DNA from: Chrysemys picta bellii
Lineage: Eukaryota > Chordata > Testudines > Emydidae
Length of the DNA stretch: 64,000 nucleotides
Assembly: GCF_011386835.1 (NCBI RefSeq)
Contig: NC_088796.1
Location: 83,287,468-83,351,467, forward strand
Direction: 5' to 3'
Shown: positions 24,510 to 37,039 of the stretch, one piece after another
How positions within the stretch are numbered: the first letter of the stretch is position 1
Layout: each line of letters starts with the position of its first letter
Translations under genes and position numbers: made by a program
Notes under the pieces: generated by a model
What the model was told of the DNA's origin: nothing
What the model saw: only the letters and a program-made list of their open reading frames with translations
The model's database searches: none

Positions 24510-24780
24510 GGGTATGTCTACACAGCAAACACCTGAAGCTGGCCTGGGCCAGCATCGGGCTCATGGAACTGTAAAATTGCTGTGTAGACATTCGGCCTTG
24601 GGGTGGAGCCCAAGCTCTAGGACCCTGCAAGGGGGAAGTGTCCCAGAGCCTGGGCTACAGCCCAAGTCCAAATGTCTTCACAGCAACTTTTACCTGCAGC
24701 CCAAGCCCTGCGAGCCCGAGTCAGGTGACTCAAGCCAGCCTCTCCATGCTGCACATCTTTTAGTCCAGTGTAGATGTACC
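24510..24780 (+). mobile_element. Nonautonomous Harbinger MITE
   Basis: Left end GGGTATGTCTACACAGC and right end AGTGTAGATGTACC are inverted repeats of the Harbinger type seen at 42694. The interior has GTAGACATTCGGCC and CCAAGCTCTAGGACCCTGC, shared in order with the copies at 31029-31292 and 38420-38665. It lies inside a decayed LINE reverse-transcriptase region. The 3-bp target is not clearly preserved. Confidence 0.75.
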
Positions 24781-24787
24781 CTGAGAG

Positions 24788-24952
24788 CAGGGGTTCTCAA
24801 ACTGGGGGTCATGAGGTATCAGCTCCATGGAGCTGGCAACTCCCAGCCCCCATTAAATTACCCCCCCTTTTTTAAATGTATAAGAGGGGGGCTCACACTC
24901 AGAGGCTTGCTTGTGAAAGGGGTCACCAATACAAAAAGTTTGAAAACCACTG
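24788..24952 (+). mobile_element. Short hAT MITE (CAGGGGTTCTCAAACTGG type)
   Basis: Left end CAGGGGTTCTCAAACTGG and right end AAGTTTGAAAACCACTG are the inverted termini of a familiar amniote hAT group. The flanks CCTGAGAG (24780-24787) and CCTAAAAG (24953-24960) match at six of eight positions. The left flank overlaps the last base of the preceding Harbinger MITE. Confidence 0.75.
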
Positions 24953-25259
24953 CCTAAAAGGCTTTCTGCCTTTGAATTCAAATGCTAGAGGTGATTGCTG
25001 TGCATTAGCGATACCTCACACATTACTAACAAGGAAGTAATATCAAGATCATCAGACAAAGAAAACTTGAGTTTGTGGGACGCATGGGTCAGATGAGTGG
25101 AGGAAGATTGCTGAAGAAAGGTTTTCAAGGGACTTGTGCAAGGCACCAAGGGCACCTTCAGCAAGTATGGTTTGATGCTGTGGCTGAGATGGGATATGGT
25201 ACGCCATGCTTCTCAAGGCTGGGTGAAGACTGAAATGTAAAGGAAGATTGCTGGCCAAT

Positions 25260-28200
25260 GACTTCAGTGTGCTGTTTATTGTTCATTGTGATTGTGACTT
25301 TATGGTGCTCTACACTATGAGAGAAGATATGTACGTAATGACCAAAACACTTTAGCAGCAATGATCCAGACACCCTCTGATATTAACATATGCACAAATG
25401 AAACAGTGTTTGAACATAAACATGGATTTTAAAATTACATCTCCTAATATCACTGAAGAAAATGTTCCCCTCTTATTTCAATTCTCCAGGTGGTGTATAG
25501 AAAAGCAGGACTGGCCCTAGGTTTTGTGGAGTCCTACATGAAGGAACTTGATTTGATCAGGGCCCCAATCAATCAGATTCACTCACCCTTATGTTCAGGT
25601 TGCACTGGTAACTCAGCGGAAAGCAGAGTTATGGGGGAAGAGAGAGAGGTGTATACTAGATACTTTTAAATTCTGGGAATCATCAAATACTATTCATAAA
25701 ATATTATCGTAAAGTAGAATTGGGCAAAAAATTCATAGAATATAGTTTGTTCTACAATTTTCACCTCTTTTCTGGTCATGAACAGACACAAAAGTCTCTA
25801 ATTTCTTAATTTGCAGTTATTCACAAGTGTATTTAGTGAATGATGTTAAGTTATTTGATTATTCATGACCAGCTCATTGTGAATATTCAAAAGATCACAT
25901 TTTGTCACGTGAGCTTGTTTGTGTTCCCTAACTGGAGAACTTCTATCAATCAACCGTGAAGTTTGAACTGCAAATTTTACACTTGACTATGAAATTTCAA
26001 GTTTGCTTTTGGTGACTATTTAGGCTCAAAGTTAATTTTCCATGAGCATTCATACTAACAAAGCTTGCTCACTAACAATATTTATTGAAAGCAAACACAC
26101 AAGTGAGCAAATGCATGAATGTAAAAAGATTAAAAACAAAGTTATTGGAATATTCACACATCCCACATATAACGCATGCATCAAGTCAACCACTAGTAAG
26201 GTGATCCTATTTGTAAGCACTAGTCTTAAAGGGTCACCTGAGAACAACCTGAGGCACTCTCTCCCTATGGGCAGTGAGCATGGTGGGGGGAAATTATTTT
26301 TTAATAGAAATATAGTTTTAGCCTCCATTGAACCTCTTCATTGCTAATTCTCCCAATAAAATATCTTCTAACTAGTGTTCTGATGTTCCACCAGCACAAT
26401 TTAGTCCTAGACTGTGTGCTCTGGCCTTTGCACATATGCACACACTATCTTATCCTGTGTCACTCCAGCGGACGGTGACATGAGTCTGGCAGGTGTTAGG
26501 AGTTGCAGGAGGTTGGTGTGGAGATGACAGACAGAAGTGTGTCATATCCTATTGATGTATGATCATTCTTTCATTTGCTTACTACCAGTCTAATATAATC
26601 AGATTTTAAAAAGATGTTTCATACTCCGAATAGGTCCCAGCCTGGTACCCTGATACTGCAGCTGTTTGTTGATGTGCAGAATAGGTTCAGAACAGGAAGC
26701 AAAAACAAAAGTGCAGGTTTCCTCACATGGTTCCACCAGTCGGCATCAGCTCAGGATTGATAGGTACCACCTCAGGACCAAGGTCTCCATTCCCATGCAG
26801 TCCTCAGCCACTGTTAAGGCTGCAAACAAGGGTGCTAGTTAGGTATCTCTCAGAAATAGCAGTATCCACTGGAAGTTGGTCTGAGAACATGTTCACATCA
26901 CATGGCCCAATAAACAGCTGGCCGGTAACAGTATCTGTCAAGGTGGAATTTTAAAATGATAACACAGAAGTGAAAGTCTCCAGCATGCCAATTACCAATA
27001 CCGTGAGCCCTCCAGCACAATTCCTTATTGGATACTATGGGCCTGATTCAGCACCCTTTGAAAATCATCTGCTAACATTCCTGTTAATTTCAATGAGATC
27101 AGGAACAGGCTGTACTTTGGAAGTAGTATTTACTGTACACAGCTCAAATAACCTTTCAGCATTATACCTTCCCTCTGCCATGGAGAAACAAAGCACTGGA
27201 AGATACTTCAAAGATTTTCAAGGGAGGCTGGAACAAACAGGGAATATTTATAAATATTGTTGGTAAGCAGCCACATCAACCCATCCAACCTTAATGCATC
27301 TACCTAAAATTTGTGAAAAGATGAAAATAGCAAGTTACTAGGAGATTTTGGGAAACTGATCTCTAGAATACAAAATGGGATTTTATATTCTCCTATGGAT
27401 CAATTGTAACATTACAGTCTGCCTTGAGAAGGGACAGTCATAGCTATACACCGCCCCCCCCCCTTCCCCGGAACAGACCACGAAAGAGAATTGTGACTCA
27501 ATCACAATTCTTCCCCTGGTCTGGAAGAGAGGGCAAGATTACCTTGATGTTTTTTGTGGTGTAGCTTATTTTCCCTGTGCACCTGGTAGACACTTTGGCC
27601 AGCAAATAGGAGGGTGGGGAGAGAGTAGAGCCAAGACTTCTTCCTCTCCCTTCCCCAATCTGTAGCCACCCTGCCCACAAGTAGGGTACGTAGGATGAGG
27701 AGTACCTGCCTGCTCTATCTGAACAGGCCTTATTCACTTGAGCAGGGGAATAAAGTGGTAAGGGGAAACAGGGTTAGTCTCCCTTTTACATTGTGAGGCA
27801 GAGGAGTAAAGGGGTGAGAGTGTCACATCTAGGAATTGGTTATTTGGAACCTTGTAGATGTTTTGCATGCTTTACCATCCAACGTTAAGGGGGAGTGAGC
27901 AGTTAAATTGGATGAGGTGAAATGAGATAAGGAAGGAGTATTGGCCCAGAGGAGCAGATTACTGGTGATTTCCAGAAACACTAACTAGTTTGGTTTTTTG
28001 AAAGTACAGAAATTGGTCAATAATTGCATTGTTTTGGAGTGTTGGCTGGACTCCACTGAAACAAACTTTCCACCATCTGTCCACTTTTAAAAGAGGGGTT
28101 TTGTTTGTAATTTTTATAGAGGTGTGTATCATAGACATTTATCAAACTACTGTATAGGTAATTTACAGTCTTTATTACAGTATAGGTCATGTATGCCCCT

Positions 28201-31028
28201 GTAAAATAATTTGCTCTTATAGTGAAATAAAGAAGATACTTGCCTTATTTTGTTCCCTCTCTGCATTGTGTTTGTGATAATGCTGTTCAGCTACATATTG
28301 TGGCTGTAGGATTTAAAACTGGAGCAGGTGGAGATGAAAGAATAGAGATGAAATCTTCTCTCAAATGCAACAGCCAAACCCAATAGAAGCATTTCTCTAT
28401 GACATCACTGGGACCCAGTGGTTATGTGGGCAGAAAGTGTACTTGCCCTGAAGGACTCTCAATATTAAGTTCCAAAAGAAGCTGGAGCTATGAGAGTGTC
28501 AGAACAAATGGACACTTGTGCTGGAACTTTTTCTCCCTGCATAAAAGTTAGACTTTATCTAAGTTCACAGACCAGAGAAGGAGAATCAGTCTCTGAGGCA
28601 AATACTCTCTACCTTGTACCAGAAGAATCAACATTACGGCAGTGGGGGCTGTATCTTTAAGGGCTGAGCTTCCCAGATAGACAGTCTGGGTGGAGAGCTA
28701 TGAAGCTCCTGTTATCATGCCCAGCCAGGTGGAACTGGACACAAATCATGACCACCACAAAACACCACTTGTTTGGAAATTATAAGAGTCAGACAAAAGA
28801 CAAGAGGGCTGACATTTTTTACTTCATGCTTTTGTAGTTAAGTAACACTGGGTTTAACACTGTATTCATCTACACAAGCATGAATTGGGAGTAACACCTT
28901 TGCCTTCACAAGAGTTATTCCTCATTCACAATGGTGTTGCTAAGAGCATGATATGTTGGTGGATATTATGATCGTTACTTGACAACTGTTTTACATAGAA
29001 CTAATCCAATCATTGTAACCCAGACCAATCTGGTGTGTGTTGCACTGTCAATTCAAAGCCTGAATGTTTTGAAAAGTTAAAGTCGCAAATGTGAGGTGGT
29101 GCGAAAGCCATTCATATTTAGGCTATGTGGAGACAGATATCATGAAGGATTCTAGTTCATTTCTGGTTAGGGGATGGTTTCCCTTAAAGAATCTGACAAC
29201 TCCAATCAGATGCCGGATGCAAAATACCACCCATCACCCATACAGCTGTTACATCTTTGTAAGAATCAAGCAGTGTCACTCTGGTCAGTAGCAATGGGAA
29301 CTAAAAAGCTCTGTCTACCAGCCCAATTCTTGGCATACTTGCAGAACATACTCTAAAAGTTAGTCCACTCAATCCCCCTGTTTAATCCTCACAGCGCTAA
29401 TGGCAGATAAAGTGTTTCATTTTAGCTCAATTATCCTTAAAAATTTGCTATTTACAGAAAAAGTCCAATTTGAACAATTTTCTTTCTATGATATTTATGA
29501 TGAGGTAGGGTGGAAGGATATTAGTTGTGCTTTTAAAAAGGGGACTTATATTTAAAATTGTCCATATTATAGCAATGTTGAGAGAATGGGGAAAGCAATG
29601 GTGCTTAGGGCTTGCCAACACAGTTTGTGTACTGATTTTAACTACATTGATTTAGAAACCAAGATAGGTGAACTAGTGCAAGCCCCTGGTGTGGATGAAG
29701 CTATACTAATACAAGCAGTTTAAAAAACCCAGTAGATCTCATTTCTGTATGTTTACAAGTGATCAATGATTAATTATTAGTGATTAATGGGAATAATGGG
29801 TGAGCGGTACATTAAGCCTAAGTTTCAGGAGACAATGGATCAAGAAGCCCTAAATGTTGTACAGTAACCTCCCAGATCTATATATCAGCCAGCTAAGCAG
29901 ACATTAACATCCTTAAGAAAAAGGTAGAAAAAAAAAGGTGTAAAAGAAGAGAAAGTGGGGTAATCTGACATACACCAATTAATTTAATGATTCAAAAAAC
30001 TCCAGTTTTCAGAGATCAAGGAGAAAAGGGGAGGGATATCTAACAATACTGGGGTAAATAATTAAAGGACTTTATAAAAGTAAGAGAGAAAGTCTGTTAT
30101 AGCAAACAGATTTTACTGCTTTAAAGAATATATTTCTCATCAAATGGTGCCCACACTCAAAGGAGAGAGTAGATCTTTTTCAGAATCCTCCGCTCTGCGT
30201 TCCCCTGAGACATACTAATGTGCAAACCTCGTCAGGTATTATTGTTGTGAGTCAGTGAAGCAGTCACTGTGTCACTCAGAGCACCAGCTGTCGTTGTACA
30301 ATAGCATTCATTCCATTGAACAATAAACTGAATCTCCCCCACTACTAGCTGTAGTCTACTCTGTGGCTTACTGTGATTTAACACATGTTACTCCACACTC
30401 TGTCTGCATTTGGAAGCTCAAAGCTGATAATACAAGCACATGGAATCACACTTGACAGTCTTTGTAAACTGTTCACTGTGGGTTCTCTATTTAATATTAA
30501 GCTTCCTTCCTGGTGAATGAGATTGCAGGTAGATGAATGAGGAAGGAAAAAAGACCTAGGGAGGTAATTCTGCTGTCACATTGTTGCTCATGCAATTGTT
30601 ATCCTCCAGTATTTCTTGATTAGCAGCTCTGCCATGTCTGCTTTGGTGGTCTGTACTTTACTGGAGCCCTACTGATAAGGTATCCACCATCTTTTTTTTG
30701 GTGGGGGGACAGGGGGGAGAGAGGTGAGAGGGAAGAGCTAGAGAAGGAAATACATGTTTTCATTCATTTAATGATTAAAAAACTACTTTGCATTAAAGAC
30801 AGTGTGACATTATTCAGTTTAGAAATCAGGCTCCTGAATGCTGGTTGGATTTTAAGGTATCTGAAATGATAAAGCAATACGTTACAGATTAGAGACCTGG
30901 ATATTCAGCTATCACTAAAGATTTGCTTACAACTCCCAAAACGTTGGATGCCTGCCTTCCTCCTCTTATTGTCCGAGCCGGCCATAATCACAGCTCCCAG
31001 GGGTTTCAACCATCTCCTTGACCTCACA
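25260..31028. other. Long noncoding region, largely unassigned
   Basis: No coding region or RNA gene is supported. A GGGCCTGATTCAGCACC word at 27040 marks a common amniote palindromic repeat. A poly-C run lies at 27453-27462. At 29605-29715 the words TAGGGCTTGCCAACACAG and CCCCTGGTGTGGATGAAGC suggest an eroded Harbinger MITE. The rest looks like unique AT-rich DNA or repeats too old to name. Confidence 0.4.
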
Positions 31029-31292
31029 GGATATGTCTACACTCCAGTTAAAGACCCACAGCTACCCTGAACCAGCTGACTGTGGCCCATGGGCTGCATC
31101 ATAGACATTCAGGCTTAGGCTTCAGCCAAGCTCTGGGACCCTCCCACCTCACAGGGTTCTAGAGCCCGCGCTCCAGACAGAGCTCAAATGTCTACACTGC
31201 AATTAAACTGCCCCTTAGCCTGAACCCCCTTGAGCCTGGGAGTTATCTGGCATGGGCCAGCTGTGGGTGTCCAACTGCAGTGTAGACATACC
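31029..31292 (+). mobile_element. Nonautonomous Harbinger MITE
   Basis: Left end GGATATGTCTACACTCCAG and right end CAGTGTAGACATACCC are inverted repeats. The interior includes TAGACATTCAGGCTTAGGC, CTCTGGGACCCTCCCACC and AATGTCTACACTGCAATTAA, shared with 38420-38665. No coding sequence. Confidence 0.78.
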
Positions 31293-32050
31293 CAAAGAGG
31301 AGCACACAGCTCAGTCCCTCTCCCTGACCGAAAGCAGGCTCCCCAATCTCAGACTGACCCTCAACCTCCCAGTCCCTCTCACTGGTCCCCATTAGAGTCT
31401 TCAACCCCAACTCTGTGTCACGTTCTGCTTTGTTCAACTGTTGTGTGCACTGAAGATCCCCATGGTTAGAAATTTTCCACACTGCCTCTCAGACCACGCC
31501 CCCCTTCCCCCCAGTAATCTGAAGGCAAAAGGTAACCAGACAGCAACAATCCTGTTCTAAGCAAAAATGGATTTCAGCAAAGTTAGGGGACGAGATGGTA
31601 CATACTTGAACTACTTCAAAAAAGGTTAAGGTTAATTTTTGTTCAAGATTTGGAGGAGGCTCAGGTTTGTTCTCCTCCCTCCCCCTTTTTGGAATAGGAC
31701 TGCCTGTCTCCAAGAGAGGAAGAAAGCAGCATGGAATACAACGTTTAGAGGTAGGGACCACAAGCCCTCCCAAGCACTCTCCAGACCAACTTTATTCAAC
31801 ATCATTACTAAAAGTTGCAACAAAACACTAGTCAAATCTTTAAGATTCAGAAGCTAAAATAACTAACATTTTGCATCCCCCAGTCATACACTAAGAATGA
31901 GATTTCTGATCACAGTTTCAACCCAATGAAAACAGTACAAGAAAACTCATAAGAAAGCTTCAAAAAGGGTCGCCAGCCATGTCTTGCAGATTCAAGAGAT
32001 CTGAAGAAATCACATCACAAGTAGAACAAAATGCACAAAGCCGTGAACTA
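31293..32050. other. Noncoding stretch, no gene seen
   Basis: Short open frames occur on both strands over 31490-31860, but none has a recognisable domain. No repeat that I can name. Confidence 0.4.
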
Positions 32051-32051
32051 A

Positions 32052-32313
32052 TGGGACTGGTCAAAAAAAACTGAGCAAAGCATTTTCCTGCCATAAAATG
32101 AGGTTTTGTTGAAATCAAAGTTGTCTGCAGAAAAAGGCAGATTTCAATAGAATTGTGTGTCCAGAAGATAAACAAAATAAAACACGCGAAAAAAATAAAT
32201 TCTGCATTTTTCATTCCACAACATTTTTGCTATTTTCACTTCAACCAAATTCAAAGCAAAAACAAAAAAGGGCAAAATATCAGAATTTTCTATGGGTGTT
32301 GGCTTGATCAGCA
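32052..32313. repeat. Palindromic DNA repeat (GGGACTGGTCAAAAA...GATCAGC), old
   Basis: The left end TGGGACTGGTCAAAAAAAA and right end TTGGCTTGATCAGCA are roughly complementary. The interior is A/T-rich with words such as TTTTCATTCCACAACATTTTTGC. This fits a self-complementary turtle repeat of the GGGCTGGTCAAAAA type, also present at 32609-33025. Confidence 0.45.
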
Positions 32314-32608
32314 CTGCAGACCAGCAAGATCTACAAATTGAGTGCGACAGTCTTTGAAAGAGGTCATCTCCTTCCCCTCCCCGCCACACACGGGTCAACT
32401 TTCTGCATCTTGCAGCACCAATTTGGAATTATGAGCAACCTTGTAAGTCTCTCATCCATGAATTCGGCTTTTCAAACAGAACAGTCCTCCTTTGTATGGC
32501 ACTTAACACTGTTTACTGGCACGGTCCTAAACAATAACCAGAATGTTGGAATAATTAAGGTTACTGCTAAAAACGTACAAAACTACTGCGACACTGAGTG
32601 ATCATGCC

Positions 32609-33025
32609 TAGAGCCGATTGAAAAATTTGATAAAACTTTCTGTTGCAAAAAGCTGTTCCAGCAAAATGGAATTTTTTTGCAGAAATGTATCAATTTCAAC
32701 AGAAATTTTGCAGCGAGAGAGAAAGAAAAACAGACACACACACATGCTCAACTTCCCACCCCCTTCCAAGAATAGTTAATAGCTTGGTAATAAAAGAACT
32801 CACCTGGGAAAGTGGGAGAGCCAAGTTCTCAAGTCCTTACTCCAAATCCACAGCAGGGACTTGAGTCTCCTACATCATAGGTGAGTGACCTATCTACTGA
32901 CTGTTGGTTATTCTAGGGTGAGAGTGTGTCATGTACTTTCTTGAAAAATTCCCGGTGGGGAATGAAAGAGTTTCAAAACCTCAATTTTTCACAAAACAGA
33001 ATTCTTGCTTTCTGACCAGCCCTTA
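32609..33025. repeat. Palindromic DNA repeat interrupted by a SINE-like segment
   Basis: Left end TAGAGCCGATTGAAAAATTT and right end TTTCTGACCAGCCCTTA read as inverted copies of the GGCTGGTCAAAAATTT terminus. The interior carries TTCCAGCAAAATGGAATTTTTT and TTTCAACAGAAATTTTGCA. The middle is occupied by an unrelated palindromic segment (about 32790-32925), so it was hit by a later insertion. Confidence 0.5.
32790..32925. repeat. tRNA-SINE-like palindromic repeat
   Basis: The arms AACTCACCTGGGAAAGTGGGAG...CAAGTCCTTACTCCAAATCC and ACTTGAGTCTCCTACATCATAGGTGAGTGACC are near inverted copies of one another. The arm matches the CACTCACCTGGGATGTGGGAGACC words that I associate with a reptile repeat related to tRNA-derived SINEs. 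Confidence 0.45.
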
Positions 33026-34572
33026 TCGTGACTGAAAGCTTAAGTTTAAATGAGTATTTGCATACTATGAGACAGGACAAAAAAATGTCTGTACGCATAG
33101 ACCGCGTCATGGTCCTGCAAGACTTGAACTTGATTTTGTGAAAATAAAACAGAAAATCCAGGAGTAGTTCAACTCCAGGTTCCCTTTTATCCAAAATGCT
33201 AAAGTTCAATTGAAGGTCTGGTTTGGGCCTATTTCTTTTTGTAAAGCATTCTGAAGACAAAGGTCTACATACTAGTAACTATTACTGCTACTAAACAGGT
33301 CTGTTATCTAATTTGTCTGTGGGGATTTTTCTAGCCCCTCTGGTTAATAAATATTTCAAAATGTGCCTGTCTTTAATAAGAAATAGAGGCGTACAAATAC
33401 ATTGGTCATCATTTCAAGCCACCTAGGAATGTTAGATGCAAAAAGATCAATTTTTCAAAGTTCCCATATTTTATATTTAAGTTAACTGTCACATGTAGGG
33501 ACAGATTGATTTCGACTGCTGTAATGGAAAGCTAGCCTCCAGAACAAGGAAGAGAACTGCTTCTGTATCTGCTGAAACTTTTCATAATGGTGTTTTGAAA
33601 AAAATTATTTCCAATTCCCGTTACATCATTTTACACTAACGGCCAAAAAAATAACTCATTGTATTTTGATAAAATGAAGGGCCCTAAGCTTTGGGGCCTC
33701 TTTTCATGGATGGAAGGTGAAGCTTCCCCAGGGGGAGGCTAGCTCCCTGTCCCACCTCTTCCACCCATGGCCTCTCCCACACTCCATCCCTGCTCCATCC
33801 CAGGCCCACTCCCCATGTCCTCCTCTCCGCCCCCCCTCCACCACTCGCAGGGATGTGGCGAGCAAACTCTGGGGGGCTGAGGAGTGGAGAGATGGGGTGG
33901 GGGGTGGAGCAGAGAAGATGAGATGATACGAGACGAGAGACTCACCAGGCAGCGGCGGGCAGTGTAGGCCTCAAGGAAGGTTCTGAGCAGGTAAGGGAAG
34001 AGGCAGAGCGCAGGCTGGACCCTTGGGCCGCGGTGGCCCTGGCATTCGGCAATAGCTGCACGAGGGGAAGCTTATCTTCCCCTAGCTTATTATATCCATT
34101 GCCTCTGCCTATTTTTGAATGTTCTTTCATAGATACTGGAAAAGCATACTGTTGCATGTAAAACTAGAGGTTGGTTTGTCCTTCATGCTTCTCTTCTTTA
34201 AGACACCTTAGTCAATGTTTGTAATTATTCTTCACAACATTCAAAAGGTAGTTATGTTGTTATCCTCCATTATACAGATAGGGCAAGAGTCAGAGAAGGT
34301 TGGTCAGTAGCTAGAGGCAAAGGCACAGCGATGTCAGGACCAGGGTAAGAATTCCACACAAGCCACTAGACCATGCTACATAACTATCCTGGATTTCAGT
34401 TAATTATTGTACACCAGATCAGCAAGTGCTCAGTGTCCCTCTGAATTATGTGTTACTAAGTTATTTGATCTACTACCATACAGAGCAAGAACCACCTAAG
34501 TAATATTGGCCAGAGAACACCATACCATTAGCAGTGGCTGAAACTTCAGCTATGTGGTGCACTCCCCTCATG
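33026..34572. other. Noncoding stretch with a GC-rich block; MIR-like piece at 34250-34375
   Basis: 33715-34060 is sharply GC-rich (CTTCCCCAGGGGGAGGCTAG, CCTCTCCGCCCCCCC) in AT-rich DNA and could be the core of a nonautonomous DNA transposon, but I found no convincing inverted termini. 34250-34375 has ATCCTCCATTATACAGATAGGG and AGCTAGAGGCAAAGGCACAG, the order of an antisense MIR. No gene seen. Confidence 0.45.
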
Positions 34573-34580
34573 CTACAAAC

Positions 34581-36626
34581 TGGTGCCGGATTAAGGTATA
34601 AGATAACTAAACTACAGCTTAGGGCCTCGCAATATGAAGGGCCTCTAAAAAAGTAAAATGACTCCATTTCAAATTTTATCAAAATCGGTTGATAAAAGAG
34701 ATATGGGAAAAGAACTATTCTCTCTAAATATAGACATTTTTGTTCAAATATAACAAAAATATACACATCTGGCTACACAAATATCCTTTCTCTAGCCTTA
34801 CCCTTCACTAATTGTTCATTATTGACAGGCAGGAGGCCAGGGCTGAGAAAAAAAATGATAATTGCACTTGTAAAATTAGTATTTCTATGAGTAAGTCTGC
34901 TCTCAGTCTCCTAAGGCAGCGTTTTGTTGGCCAGCTGCTACTGTAAAATTCTGAACATGCCTTCATAACAAGAAAGAAAGATCTTATTACGGAGAAAAAT
35001 TGGGGAAAATGTGAGGTTGGAGACAGCAGTGTCATGAAGCAATCCTGCCAAGCTCATACTTGTATGTTAGTGTGTTCTTTCTTCCTTTGATTGGTACAAA
35101 CATACAATTGTGTATTTTCGTGCGCACGCCACTTTCTGCTTCATGGGCTATGAATGCTTCATATGATTGAGTTTGCAGGTGATCATCTTATGGACTTGGG
35201 TCGAGTGGATCTTGAAAAGGATACATTTTTGTTGGTTTCCCTCTGTCAGTTTCGGGAACCTTCACAGTAAATTTCGAAGAGTGCTGACAAAAGGATAAAT
35301 AGAGGGTTTTGAGAGAAGTGAAGGAAGATGTACATATATATCAAAATATTCTGAGTACTTGGTGAGCAAGTTATTTCAGACTATGTGAATATATGATTTA
35401 TAGGCTATTAAAGCCTATAATATCATTATATTTGCTTGAATAGAGGCTGTTTTTTCTCACTTTCTCAATACCTGTCTAGAGATTACTCATCTTTTTTCTA
35501 GTAAAATTCTTTCTTTCGCGCATATAGCTTGTTGTCACTCTGTGTGTCCGAGATGTTTTCTCAAGATTAATTAGTGGTTCTGGGGGAGACAGAGGATAGA
35601 GAAGCAAACACAAAGAGATGTCTGCCTAGAAAAAAGACCGGGATTTTTTGCTCACCGGGTTTGGAGCGTACAAGATAATATTTTATTATAGGTAATATGC
35701 TATGTAAAAATTCATATATAGATTTATAAATCACATCTCATATGCATAATACATTGTAGTATAGCAAAATAAAAGTCCCAACAATTCATTGTTTTGTAGC
35801 AAAAATTAAATCAGAATAAATATTTGTAAATATATATTTATATATAGTCCAGATTAATTTTGTATTTTCCTAACAAAATTAAACATTTTTTCATTTATTC
35901 ATATAAAAAGGAGAATTTTCCTTATTCGTGGTGTAAAAAAGATTATATACTCTTGTTTTCCTGTGAGAACATAGATAAAATAGCACTAACTTTCACAGAA
36001 ATATTCTGGTAAAATAACAGGTTCTCTCTCTCTCTCTCTGTTGTTGCATAGATATATAAATCTCAATATTTATAATATAAAATTATTTTTACCTGTTTCA
36101 GTAAAAGCTTTCTAATACTCATTTTAGTACTAATATTAGATAATTCAGCATAACTTTCTACAAAACAAAACAATTTATTAGAAAAATACAACCAGCATAC
36201 AATTTTCTGATGGTTGGCTTATTACCTGGGTGTAATTCATATCAATATAACTAATAGTTGAGCTTTAAGCTTGTGGGTTATCCACATCCTATATCCTCTA
36301 TTGCCTCTTATATCCTCTATTGCCATCTTATATCCTTTAAGAGTCTCATTGCATATTCAGAAAAGGAATTCCACAATTTAGATGCCCCAACACAGAAGAA
36401 AAATTTCCTGAGAACACTTCTAGTAAATTATATTTACTGTCTTTTTTATTTTCTATTGTATAGTTTACTTCTACTTTACTTACATACACAATTAGTATAT
36501 ATATGCAAATATAAAGCTTTCATGTTTATATATTTTCTGTGAAAATAATAAATTCTTTTTTTTATGGTATGAGGCCTCTCACACTTGACATAGCTTAGGG
36601 CCTCAGAATGTCATAATCCAGCCATG
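34581..36626. mobile_element. 2-kb AT-rich hAT-like transposon, no recognisable transposase
   Basis: The left end TGGTGCCGGATTAAGG and right end CATAATCCAGCCATG are imperfect inverted repeats of a CAG-x-GCCGGATTA-type hAT terminus. The subterminal AGCTTAGGGCCTC occurs at both ends (plus strand near 34615 and near 36591). The flanks CTACAAAC (34573-34580) and CTACAAGC (36627-36634) agree at seven of eight bases. The interior is strongly AT-rich, with a (TC)n run (36023-36039) and a 20-bp tandem repeat (36291-36337). No transposase frame is recognisable, so this is either nonautonomous or decayed. Confidence 0.72.
36291..36337 (+). repeat. Short tandem repeat, about 20-bp unit
   Basis: The unit ATATCCTCTATTGCCTCTT is followed by ATATCCTCTATTGCCATCTT and a partial third copy ATATCCTTT. 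It lies inside the AT-rich hAT-like element. Confidence 0.75.
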
Positions 36627-37039
36627 CTACAAGCCCTCTTCTGAGGTGGCAGTAGGCATGCCATGCCATGCCAACACCAACAGACACTCAGAAGCACATT
36701 GTAAACTCTCACAGTATGTATTAATGAGAAAGCACCTTTCACAATTTGTTAGGCACAAATATAACCCAAGACATGCAGGAGTCAAAACTAGAAACCATCA
36801 GAAGGGTGTAAACACTCAGTTTGGGGCAGCGGCAGGGGGAACTATTTAAGTACAAACGAGTATAAGTAGTGGTAATGGGATGATATTAAAAGGAAATGTT
36901 AAGATGGATGGTTCATCAGAAACTCTCCTGATAGTCTATTTCATGCATTTTATAGGCCTCTAAAGAGCATACGCTCCACTGCTTGAGACATTTTAAACTA
37001 GCACTGTTAAAGGTACCATAGAGAACAATCTAGCACTGT

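Larger units (their letters stand above)
24095..25230 (+). pseudogene. Decayed RTE/L1-like LINE reverse-transcriptase C-terminal region
   Basis: Despite frameshifts and stops, the translated order is recognisable: FKYLCSLITGDAKTPL (about 24290-24340), then AKDVTIKCKIKLLLSHLQHL (24405-24465), then AFEFKC...LLCISDTSHITNKEV (24970-25035), then QRKLEFVGRMGQMSGGRLLK (25055-25115). In related LINE ORFs these correspond to the segments FKYLGS-x-IT, T-K-x-x-LLR-x-L, AFE-x-(R/K)C-x-R-x-LL-x-I and RRKL-x-(W/F)-x-GH. The open reading is interrupted by a Harbinger MITE (24510-24780) and a hAT MITE (24788-24952). The 5' half is not visible. The clade call (RTE-like) is tentative. Confidence 0.6.

Noticed and set aside
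34808..35035. Minus-strand frame within the AT-rich hAT-like element as a transposase remnant.
   Set aside because: I could not match it to the hAT dimerisation or catalytic motifs; any similarity was too vague to claim.
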